A stretch of 18,023 bases of DNA from CAZPWQ01 sp964590495 (GTDB lineage: Bacteria; Bacteroidota; Rhodothermia; Balneolales; Balneolaceae). Both the position numbers and the translations under genes were made by a program. Under the pieces are notes generated by a model. That model was not told the DNA's origin and made no database searches. It worked only from the letters and a program-made list of their open reading frames with translations. Shown one piece after another: positions 12,597-18,023 of this stretch. Every line of letters begins with the position of its first letter. Position 1 is the stretch's first letter. Where the stretch lies: NCBI GenBank assembly GCA_964590495.1, contig CAZPWQ010000071.1:1-18023 (forward strand). The letters run 5' to 3'.

Positions 12597-13436
12597 TTAC
12601 TCATTGATTTCCCGTCCCGTAAACACCTCAATCTCAGCAATCTTCTCCCCTTCAAACCGGATATATTCGGACATATGACGGGCCGGACGGTCGCCGCCGA
12701 TCACCTTGTAGCGGACCAGATATTCAGGATATTCGCCGAGTATCAGCAGTTTTTCCGCCCAACTCTTGCCCACTTCTGGCCAGATGGTGTCGAGCATCTC
12801 GTCCGGGTCATCGAATTCGCTGAATTCACTGATGTGATGGAAGTCGTCGGTCAGCAGGCCGCGCAGGGTTTCCCGGTCGGCTTCTTTGTAGGACTGGTAG
12901 TAGGCTTGGATGGTCTGACGATATTTCACTTCATCTCCGTTTACATTTCCCTTTTTGTCAAGTTCCATATACGGATTAAACGCTATTTCCCATAAATATC
13001 CGTCGGGATCTGCAATATAGCTGCTGTAACCGCCCCAGAAAACTTTTTGCGGTTCTTTCACGATTTCAACGCCGCGACTCCGCAATTCTTCAATGAGTAT
13101 GTCCACCTCCTCTTCACTTCGAGCGTTATAAGAGAGTGTAAACCCGCCGAAGCCTTCCCCTGTCGACTCCACGCCGATATCTTTAGCCAGCTCTTCCCGT
13201 TCAAACAAAGAGAGCATGACTCCATTTAACTGTAAAAATGTGATATTCTCGTTGCTCGATTCCGCTTTCTCCCATCCAAACTTTTCTGCATAAAATTCCG
13301 TCGATGATTCCAGGTCGGAAACGCCGAGTGTTATAAGGGTCAATCGCTGTTCCATTTTTGCTTCTCCGGTTGTTTGAGCACAGACCGAATAACCGGCTGT
13401 GCAGATTATTATGCCCGTTATGATAATAGTTTTCAT
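12597..13436 (-). CDS. Exported VOC (glyoxalase-fold) - SnoaL-like fusion protein
   Basis: 279 aa with three parts. Residues 1-20 form a signal peptide (MKTIIITGIIICTAGYSVCA, cleavage before Q21). Residues 29-156 form a VOC domain: LTLITLGVSDLESSTEFYAEKFGW, then GGFTLSYNARSEEEVDILIEELRSRG, then ADPDGYLWEIAFNP. Residues 170-279 form an NTF2/SnoaL-like domain: YRQTIQAYYQSYKEADRETLRGLLTDDFHHISEF, ending IRFEGEKIAEIEVFTGR. VOC enzymes use paired beta-alpha-beta-beta-beta modules to bind metal or small ligands. The C-terminal Glu (E150) is kept, but the usual His of the first strand is replaced within TLGV, so metal catalysis is doubtful. The ATG at 13436 has a good Shine-Dalgarno (AGAGGAT). A second ATG at codon 28 (13355) has its own GGAGAAG. 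It starts 28 bp after the hydrolase stop, so the two are co-transcribed. Confidence 0.9.
   Translation of the reverse strand: MKTIIITGIIICTAGYSVCAQTTGEAKMEQRLTLITLGVSDLESSTEFYAEKFGWEKAESSNENITFLQLNGVMLSLFEREELAKDIGVESTGEGFGGFTLSYNARSEEEVDILIEELRSRGVEIVKEPQKVFWGGYSSYIADPDGYLWEIAFNPYMELDKKGNVNGDEVKYRQTIQAYYQSYKEADRETLRGLLTDDFHHISEFSEFDDPDEMLDTIWPEVGKSWAEKLLILGEYPEYLVRYKVIGGDRPARHMSEYIRFEGEKIAEIEVFTGREINE
13353..13367 (-). promoter_or_regulatory. Internal ribosome-binding site and alternative start within the VOC-SnoaL gene
   Basis: On the minus strand GGAGAAG (13367-13361) lies five bases before ATG codon 28 (13355-13353). Translation from here would give MEQRLTLITLGV, the usual N-terminus of stand-alone cytosolic VOC proteins, without the signal peptide. 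The signal-bearing start at 13436 also has a good ribosome site, so both an exported and a cytosolic form could be made. Confidence 0.45.
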
Positions 13437-13464
13437 GTTTATGATCCTCTGACGGTGTCAAGTC

Positions 13465-14457
13465 TCATTTGTTTCCCCTGAAAAACTCCACCACATCCGG
13501 GAATGCCGCATCCGGACTGTCCGAGAAGGCACCTTTTTCTGCATCGGGAACTAACAAAAGACGACTATTCGGAACGACCTCCACCCACTGCTGCTGCATT
13601 GGTATGCCCAGGGAATCCTGCTCTCCCCAAATCACCAGCAAAGGAGCTTCTACCTCATTAAGATCATCCATATAGTCCCAGGCTCCGAAATAACGGGGGG
13701 CAAGCTGGGCGGTGTATCGATAATAATAGCGGATTGCCTCGGGCGGAGCGTTACAGGTCGTCCCCTGGTAATTCGTTGAAGCACCGCGGGTGATGAGCAG
13801 CTTCCGGCTGATTTCCTCGTACTCCCGACACGTTTCCGCCGGATCGGCAGCAGTACCGTTTAGGAGCGACTGATATAACTCTGACGTCCTGTTGGTGAGC
13901 GCCGTATCGGGCGATTGGGTTGATGCCGCTGCCTGCGCCCGGTAGTATTTTCCGGCTTCCGACCGTAGGGGGCCCGTAGAACCATGAAACACCATTCGCT
14001 TAAGGCGGTCGGGATATTTTTGTGCGTATTCTGCCACCAGAATGGAACCGAATGAGTGGGTAATCAAATTTATCTGGTCAAGACCAAAATGGTTGCGAAC
14101 GGCCTCCAGGTCTTCCACATAATGCTGTGGCTGTAATTGAGTTGTATCTTCCGGAAGTGTGGAACGTCCGCCGCCGCGTTGGTCGTAAAAGATCAATGTA
14201 AATGAATCGGCCAGCGGTTTCATCATGGGTATCACCGTATGCATGCCGGCTCCGGGTCCGCCGTGTAATACTACCACGGTATCCTCTCCCGCACCCATTA
14301 TCCGGTAGTATAATTCCACTCCGTCGTCTGTGGTTACGAATCCATCATTTGTTTTGGGAGAAGTTTCGGTATCACAGGATGTGAGGAGTAAAGCAATAAG
14401 GTATCCAATTATTATAAAAGTTGAGGAGAAGACTGTAAATTTCATTTTGCTTTGCAT
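13465..14457 (-). CDS. Lipoprotein alpha/beta hydrolase, proline-iminopeptidase-like, catalytic His missing
   Basis: 330 aa. The N-terminus is a lipoprotein signal ending in the lipobox LLTSC (Cys28), so the mature protein should be membrane-anchored outside the cytoplasm. The alpha/beta hydrolase domain (about 40-328) has the oxyanion motif HGGPG (65-69), YDQRGGGRS (91-99) typical of prolyl aminopeptidases (peptidase family S33), the nucleophile Ser135 in THSFGS (first Gly of GxSxG replaced by Thr), and the acid Asp281 in WGEQDS. Where the family has GHFP-like catalytic His before the last helix, this protein reads PDAEKGAFSDSP, with Lys308 in the His position. No other His occurs in the C-terminal half. 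Activity is therefore uncertain. It sits between the DUF6265-type gene (67 bp) and the VOC-SnoaL gene (28 bp). Confidence 0.92.
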   Translation of the reverse strand: MQSKMKFTVFSSTFIIIGYLIALLLTSCDTETSPKTNDGFVTTDDGVELYYRIMGAGEDTVVVLHGGPGAGMHTVIPMMKPLADSFTLIFYDQRGGGRSTLPEDTTQLQPQHYVEDLEAVRNHFGLDQINLITHSFGSILVAEYAQKYPDRLKRMVFHGSTGPLRSEAGKYYRAQAAASTQSPDTALTNRTSELYQSLLNGTAADPAETCREYEEISRKLLITRGASTNYQGTTCNAPPEAIRYYYRYTAQLAPRYFGAWDYMDDLNEVEAPLLVIWGEQDSLGIPMQQQWVEVVPNSRLLLVPDAEKGAFSDSPDAAFPDVVEFFRGNK

Positions 14458-14524
14458 TATTTACAAAAAACCAAAGTCCGCTGCATTGTTCGATTTTTCT
14501 ATTACTTCAATCAGCTGAGAGCTT

Positions 14525-15052
14525 TCACTCCTTTCTTTGATACGGAAATTTCGCCTCCTGCAGGTTATCTTCACTCCCGATGATAACATACACATTCATT
14601 TCATTGTCACTGACTTTCTCAATGGTGAAACCATCAAAATATGCCTTGTTATCTGTAATTTTAACCAGCGGAAAATCTACCGTCTCATCCTTCTCCTCCC
14701 ATCCCTTCAGATCACTGTGGAAATGTTTTAATCGCAGCATCAGTGAATTTCCCTCTTCCGAAATAGTGACAATTTCATAAAACTTTACTTCGTCATCGAC
14801 AATCAGTCGGAAAGCACCCATTATTGACCCACCAAGCGGCGAACTCCAGACCTCTTCCGTTATTCCCCCCATAGCCTCGCCTTGCCAGTGTCCCTGAATC
14901 CAGGCTACTTCGTCCAGTGAAGCCTGAGGTGAACCGGCAAGAGAATCCAGGGTCATGGTATTGGGAAAAACATTTTGTGCTAATATTGGAAAGGGGATAA
15001 AAGCTGCAAGGATCAGGAACATCGACGAAGTTACCGGGTTTTTTAATTTCAT
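14525..15052 (-). CDS. Secreted DUF6265-type protein
   Basis: 175 aa from the ATG at 15052, chosen because it gives a proper signal peptide (MKLKNPVTSSMFLILAAFIPFPILA, cleavage before Q). A TTG at 15079 would add nine polar residues (MLTKNDCKA) and lacks a well-placed ribosome site. The mature part has VAWIQGHWQGEAMGGITEEVWSSPLGGSIMGAFRLIVDD, then KFYEIVTISEEGNSLMLRLKHFHSDLKGWEE, the signature of the DUF6265 family, ending KFPYQRKE. It is predicted to be an all-beta lipocalin-like sandwich of unknown function. It follows the DUF1579-like gene by about 33 bp and is part of the same probable operon. Both neighbours are also exported. Confidence 0.85.
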   Translation of the reverse strand: MKLKNPVTSSMFLILAAFIPFPILAQNVFPNTMTLDSLAGSPQASLDEVAWIQGHWQGEAMGGITEEVWSSPLGGSIMGAFRLIVDDEVKFYEIVTISEEGNSLMLRLKHFHSDLKGWEEKDETVDFPLVKITDNKAYFDGFTIEKVSDNEMNVYVIIGSEDNLQEAKFPYQRKE

Positions 15053-15085
15053 GGCTTTACAATCATTTTTAGTTAACAACAGCGG

Positions 15086-15610
15086 TTATTTTTTCTTCTT
15101 ATAAAAAATCCTCCATCTAAGCTGCCAGTTACTGCCGTTGTCCTCCGATATTTCCCAGTCCCATTTTAGTGAATCTTCCGTTATATCGTAAAACACCATC
15201 CGCTGAAGGATTTCTTGTCCCTCCGAATTAATCCCCTTTCGTTCAAAAATCCGAATATTTCCTTCAAATTTTCCAGTAAAATCAAGATATCCGCCTTGAT
15301 TATCCACCCATGTCTGCTTCCATGTACCGGTACGGGGATTATATACAGAATAACTTTTACCTTTGAATCCCCCATAATCTCCCGAAAGAGCCTCAAAATT
15401 CTCTTTAAGCACCTTCCCGTCGAGGATACGTTCAATTTTGTTTGTCCCACGGGCTGTATCCCCGTTCGCATCTACCCAGGTCAGTTCCCAATCCCCCACC
15501 CAAAAATCGAAATATGCATCCGGTTCCAGATCCTGCAGATTCTGGGCATTTAAAGTGTGAAAAATTCCAATGGCAAAGAAGAATAAGAATAAAGTCACAT
15601 ACTTTTTCAT
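15086..15610 (-). CDS. Secreted DUF1579-like (lipocalin-like) protein
   Basis: 174 aa with a signal peptide at 1-22 (MKKYVTLFLFFFAIGIFHTLNA, then Q). The mature part opens YFDFWVGDWELTWVDANGDTARGTNKIERILDGKVLKENFEA, followed by GKSYSVYNPRTGTWKQTWVDNQGGYLDFTGKF and ends NWQLRWRIFYKKKK. The FWVGDWELTW segment and the conserved NPRTGTWKQTWVDNQGGYLDF strand pair are typical of DUF1579-like proteins, predicted beta-barrels with no agreed function. It is the first gene of the operon 15610-12597. A candidate promoter lies at 15654-15683. The poly-lysine C-terminus is short and may simply be the end of the last strand. Confidence 0.85.
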   Translation of the reverse strand: MKKYVTLFLFFFAIGIFHTLNAQNLQDLEPDAYFDFWVGDWELTWVDANGDTARGTNKIERILDGKVLKENFEALSGDYGGFKGKSYSVYNPRTGTWKQTWVDNQGGYLDFTGKFEGNIRIFERKGINSEGQEILQRMVFYDITEDSLKWDWEISEDNGSNWQLRWRIFYKKKK

Positions 15611-15653
15611 CTTGAAACCTGATTAAAGTTGTACTATAAAAGGTTTGTGCCAA

Positions 15654-15683
15654 CTTATAATTTAATATGGGACAGGAATTCAA
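15654..15683 (-). promoter_or_regulatory. Candidate sigma-70-like promoter of the DUF1579-like operon
   Basis: On the minus strand TTGAAT (15683-15678), an 18-bp spacer and TATAAG (15659-15654) resemble -35/-10 elements. Transcription would start about 37 bp before the ATG at 15610. The -35 hexamer is the same as in the ArsR promoter. Based on hexamer matching only. Confidence 0.35.
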
Positions 15684-15862
15684 CATCTGCAATAATCAGT
15701 CTCCGCTTAAGAAATATTATACTGTTTTAAAAAAACCATGCTCTAACTGTGTATGTTTATTTTCTTCAACTTAAATTTGGCTCATATAATATTCGGGTGG
15801 ACAGATTGAGGCGTGAAAAACAAAGATAGTGATAGTTGCCTGGTAGATAGGTAAAAAAGATC

Positions 15863-15939
15863 AGCCCGGCCATTATTTGATGATTAATCAACGAGGTTAT
15901 CTATGTCTAACTGATTAATTATTTATGTATGACCGGGCT
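15863..15939. repeat. Long-range inverted repeat AGCCCGG / CCGGGCT around an A+T-rich loop
   Basis: AGCCCGG (15863-15869) and CCGGGCT (15933-15939) are exact complements, with one mismatch and further pairing just inside, enclosing about 63 bp of A+T-rich sequence. The loop contains the perfect palindrome TGATTAATCA (15881-15890) and the related TGATTAATTA (15912-15921). It could be a structured RNA, an operator with a looped partner, or a decayed palindromic repeat. No promoter or T run clearly belongs to it. Confidence 0.4.
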
Positions 15940-16152
15940 AACCTACTGAGAATATTTAAATGTGCATTATTTACCAACAGAAATTACAAACAGACATATT
16001 CTGTGAGGTGAAGATGGGGGAATATGGCTATAAGTCGACAGACTTTAGAAAGTTTAACCTTATTTCCAGGTATTTTTTTTAATCTCAACCCCTATCCATT
16101 AGGGACGACCTGTTTCCTGCTCTTCCGGTCCGGTACAACCGGGAAAGATCGT

Positions 16153-17313
16153 TTATAGGATCTCCTGTTTTTTCTCTTGCAACTGCTGTCTCCGATATTG
16201 GGAAGGCGTGGTGCCGACTTCTTCTTTGAATGCAACATTGAAAGTAGTTTTGTTATTAAACCCTGACTCGAAAGCTACCCGCAATATCTTGAAATCTTTT
16301 TTACCGGGATCTGCAAGCATTTTTTTAGCTTCTTCAATCCGGTACGCATTCACAAATTCAAAAAAGTTTTTGTCCAGCCGCTCATTTATGATCTGTGAGA
16401 GATGATGGGATGGAATTGAAAGCTGATTGGCCAGATCCAAAATTTTCAGATTACCGTCCAGGTAAGGTTGATGCTCGGTCATATAGGTAATCAACCGCTC
16501 GAGATATGAATCCGCTTCCTTCTCACTTAGCGAAGAATTTTCGTATTTAAATCTTCCGTTATGTGCTTCCTCCAGGAATTCCGGCTTCAACAGCCCCATG
16601 TACCCGATGCCGAATATAAAAGCAGCCATGGCAAACGATATCACGTAGTCGTGCTCAATCCTAAAGTTTATGGTCTCCACTAATATGAAATATGAGGCAA
16701 AAGAAATCACAAACCCCAGGAATGCCCATCCTGTCGTCTTCAGCCATCTCCGGATTTTATCGTGAAGCCGATTTGATTTAATCTGAAACCACTGAACGCC
16801 GAATTTCGAAAGCAACAATACAGCCGCACCATATCCCGTCATAAGTACAATTTTGATTGCAGCAATGATCAAAGCGTTTGTTGACAACCCTATATCCGCC
16901 GAATCTGAAAAGGATATAAACCCCGCTATCTTATCGTCGCCTTGAAGAATAAAGAAGGGGAACATCCATACGATAAAAACAGCAAGTGGTACAGCATGCA
17001 TCAAATCCCGAATTTTCCAGCTTCTGTCTGGTGTTACTACACTTAAGGCATAGAAAAAAAGTAATGGACCGTAGATAAAATGGAAAGTGGCCTGAATTCC
17101 GATCAGATGCGGAACCTCAACGTAATACTTCGTCCAATAAAATACATTCCCAATCAAATTCAGGGAAAACAGCAGCAAAAAGACTCCAAGTAACCAATTC
17201 GGCAGCAGACGACCTTCTCTACGGAGGAAAAACAATCCGGCCAAAACGATGCCATGCAGAGCCACTACCAAAAATATGGCAGTCCAGCTGTCAAATGTGG
17301 GTTGAATTTCCAT
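16153..17313 (-). CDS. AraC-family transcriptional regulator with 7-TM sensor domain
   Basis: 386 aa. The N-terminal 245 residues hold seven predicted TM helices (about 12-30, 39-60, 68-92, 104-123, 145-168, 194-214, 223-243). The C-terminal AraC/XylS DNA-binding domain covers about 265-376, with the first helix-turn-helix around LDLANQLSIPSHHLSQIINE (292-311) and the second around ILRVAFESGFNNKTTFNVAFKEEVGTTPSQYRR (343-375). The FNNKTTFNVAFKxxxGxTPSQYR segment is the family hallmark. Membrane-bound AraC regulators of this layout are common in Bacteroidota and relatives; ligand and targets are unknown. A clear Shine-Dalgarno (AGGAAGG) precedes the ATG at 17313. It starts 30 bp after the cyclase stop, so the two are likely co-transcribed. 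Confidence 0.93.
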   Translation of the reverse strand: MEIQPTFDSWTAIFLVVALHGIVLAGLFFLRREGRLLPNWLLGVFLLLFSLNLIGNVFYWTKYYVEVPHLIGIQATFHFIYGPLLFFYALSVVTPDRSWKIRDLMHAVPLAVFIVWMFPFFILQGDDKIAGFISFSDSADIGLSTNALIIAAIKIVLMTGYGAAVLLLSKFGVQWFQIKSNRLHDKIRRWLKTTGWAFLGFVISFASYFILVETINFRIEHDYVISFAMAAFIFGIGYMGLLKPEFLEEAHNGRFKYENSSLSEKEADSYLERLITYMTEHQPYLDGNLKILDLANQLSIPSHHLSQIINERLDKNFFEFVNAYRIEEAKKMLADPGKKDFKILRVAFESGFNNKTTFNVAFKEEVGTTPSQYRRQQLQEKKQEIL

Positions 17314-17343
17314 GAGTAAACCTTCCTAAAAGCTACTGCTAAC

Positions 17344-18023
17344 CTAGTTAGAATGCCAAATAACCTCGTGTATCGCAACTGGATCCGCAAACCCTTTTAA
17401 TTCTGTCAGACCGCGGTCTATAAACTCGAAAGTCTTTCCCAGGCACAACTCCCGGACAACATTGGATATAAGTATTTCCCCTGCACCGCCGGCATCGCAG
17501 ACCCGCCGTGCCAGCTGAACGGTAGCTCCGAAAAGATCTTCGCCTTCATCAACAGGTTCTCCGGCACTCATTCCGATCCGTATATGAAGCGGTGTACCGT
17601 CGCTACGCCGGTTATGTCCATCTAACGTTTTCTGGATCGAAATCGCAGTTCGAATTGCAGATGACGCATCCGGAAACGCGGCCATGAATCCGTCGCCGGT
17701 GTGTTTAATTACTCCTCCGCCATAAGCTTCAATCTCCCGTCGCACAATCCGGTCATGTATTCTGAGAATCTGCATTGCTTTCTCATCACCCAATTGCTGG
17801 GTGAGGTTGGTAGATCCCACAATATCAGTGAAAAATACTGTTCTGAAACCTCCGTCAGGTTCACCAGCCGGTGTTATCATTTTCCCCGGATCGGCCTCCA
17901 ATCCGCCACCCAAAAACGCCTCGACGACCTCATCATCCACCTCTATGATTTTGTCGGCTGTTAAACCGTGCGCTTCTTCATGAACCTTTTCTGCCGATTC
18001 GGGATCGGGTGCATCAATAAGAC
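17344..18023 (-). CDS. DUF4242 - class III nucleotidyl cyclase fusion, 5' end outside the window
   Basis: The frame is open from the stop at 17344 to the window edge (225 codons visible), so the GTG at 17940 is not the true start. The first 35 or so visible residues read LIDAPDPESAEKVHEEAHGL followed by TADKIIEVDDEVVEAFLGG, matching the C-terminal part of DUF4242 (SCO4226-like, nickel-binding ferredoxin-like fold). The class III guanylate/adenylate cyclase domain follows. Its first metal-binding Asp is in FFTDIVGSTNLTQQL, the second in HTGDGFMAAF, then IRIGMSAGEPVDEGEDLFGATVQLARRV and GEILIS. The usual substrate-binding Asp and transition-state Asn (in GDxVNxAxR) read GATVQLARR here, that is Ala and Gln, with the Arg kept. 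No TM segment is visible, so it is probably soluble. It precedes the AraC regulator by 30 bp. Confidence 0.9.
   Translation of the reverse strand, partial: LIDAPDPESAEKVHEEAHGLTADKIIEVDDEVVEAFLGGGLEADPGKMITPAGEPDGGFRTVFFTDIVGSTNLTQQLGDEKAMQILRIHDRIVRREIEAYGGGVIKHTGDGFMAAFPDASSAIRTAISIQKTLDGHNRRSDGTPLHIRIGMSAGEPVDEGEDLFGATVQLARRVCDAGGAGEILISNVVRELCLGKTFEFIDRGLTELKGFADPVAIHEVIWHSN

Larger units (their letters stand above)
15611..16152. other. Gene-free stretch of 542 bp between AraC regulator and DUF1579-like gene
   Basis: No credible coding frame on either strand. It holds the candidate promoter of the DUF1579-like gene (15654-15683) and a long-range inverted repeat (15863-15939). On the minus strand after the AraC stop there are two small stems, CCGGT-TGT-ACCGG (about 16123-16135) and CCCTA-ATGGA-TAGGG (about 16090-16104), neither followed by a T run. 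A T8 run lies on the plus strand at about 16073-16080. Otherwise it is A+T-rich without features I can name. Confidence 0.6.

Noticed and set aside
12519..12995. 158-codon open frame on the plus strand starting within the hairpin at 12524-12556
   Set aside because: Antisense to the SnoaL part of the VOC-SnoaL gene, its start region is a repeat, and no protein motif is recognised.
14525..15079. TTG start at 15079 for the DUF6265-type gene
   Set aside because: Adds a polar stretch in front of a complete signal peptide and has no well-spaced ribosome site. The ATG at 15052 is preferred.
17344..17940. GTG at 17940 as the start of the cyclase gene
   Set aside because: The frame is open upstream to the window edge, and the upstream residues (KVHEEAHGLTADKIIEV) continue a DUF4242 domain, so this GTG is an internal valine codon.

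Overview
The window looks like a chromosomal segment from a Balneolota/Rhodothermota- or Bacteroidota-type bacterium. The evidence is the long two-block FtsX/MacB permeases of about 800 residues with MIKNYIKI-type N-termini, the 7TM-AraC regulator, the ArsR plus SRPBCC pair, the secreted DUF1579-like and DUF6265-type proteins, and moderate GC. Placement below phylum is inference. Every gene I accept is on the minus strand, so the region reads from high to low coordinates. I found no tRNA, rRNA, CRISPR array or insertion sequence.

Right part (18023 to 16153): the 3' part of a DUF4242-guanylate/adenylate cyclase fusion protein is cut by the window edge. It is followed after 30 bp by a 7TM-AraC family regulator, probably in the same transcript. 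A gene-free stretch of 542 bp (15611-16152) follows.

Middle part (15610 to 11655): six small genes. A DUF1579-like secreted protein, a DUF6265-type secreted protein, a lipoprotein alpha/beta hydrolase of the proline-iminopeptidase type that lacks the expected catalytic His, and an exported VOC-SnoaL fusion with a second internal start site form one probable operon. After a perfect 15-bp hairpin come an NTF2-like (SnoaL/DUF4440) protein and a two-TM membrane protein.

Left part (11208 to 1): four FtsX/MacB-type ABC permease paralogues (795, 799, 802 and 818 aa), with an ArsR/SRPBCC pair between the third and fourth. No ATP-binding subunit or membrane-fusion protein is present. Directly after the stop codon of each permease lies a repeat block built from two converging arrays of 7-bp units (consensus about GCAWRGS). 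A related A+T-rich heptamer array with the same layout (CAATKAR units) lies upstream of the first permease. A conserved 25-bp box resembling a sigma-54 -24/-12 promoter lies upstream of both the first (8821-11208) and the last (135-2591) permease, and nowhere else that I could see. This suggests two transcription units under one regulator: 11208 to 3788, and 2591 leftwards.

Most noteworthy are the heptamer arrays tied to the permeases, the shared sigma-54-like box, the dual-start VOC-SnoaL fusion, the His-less hydrolase, and the tandem operators of the ArsR gene.
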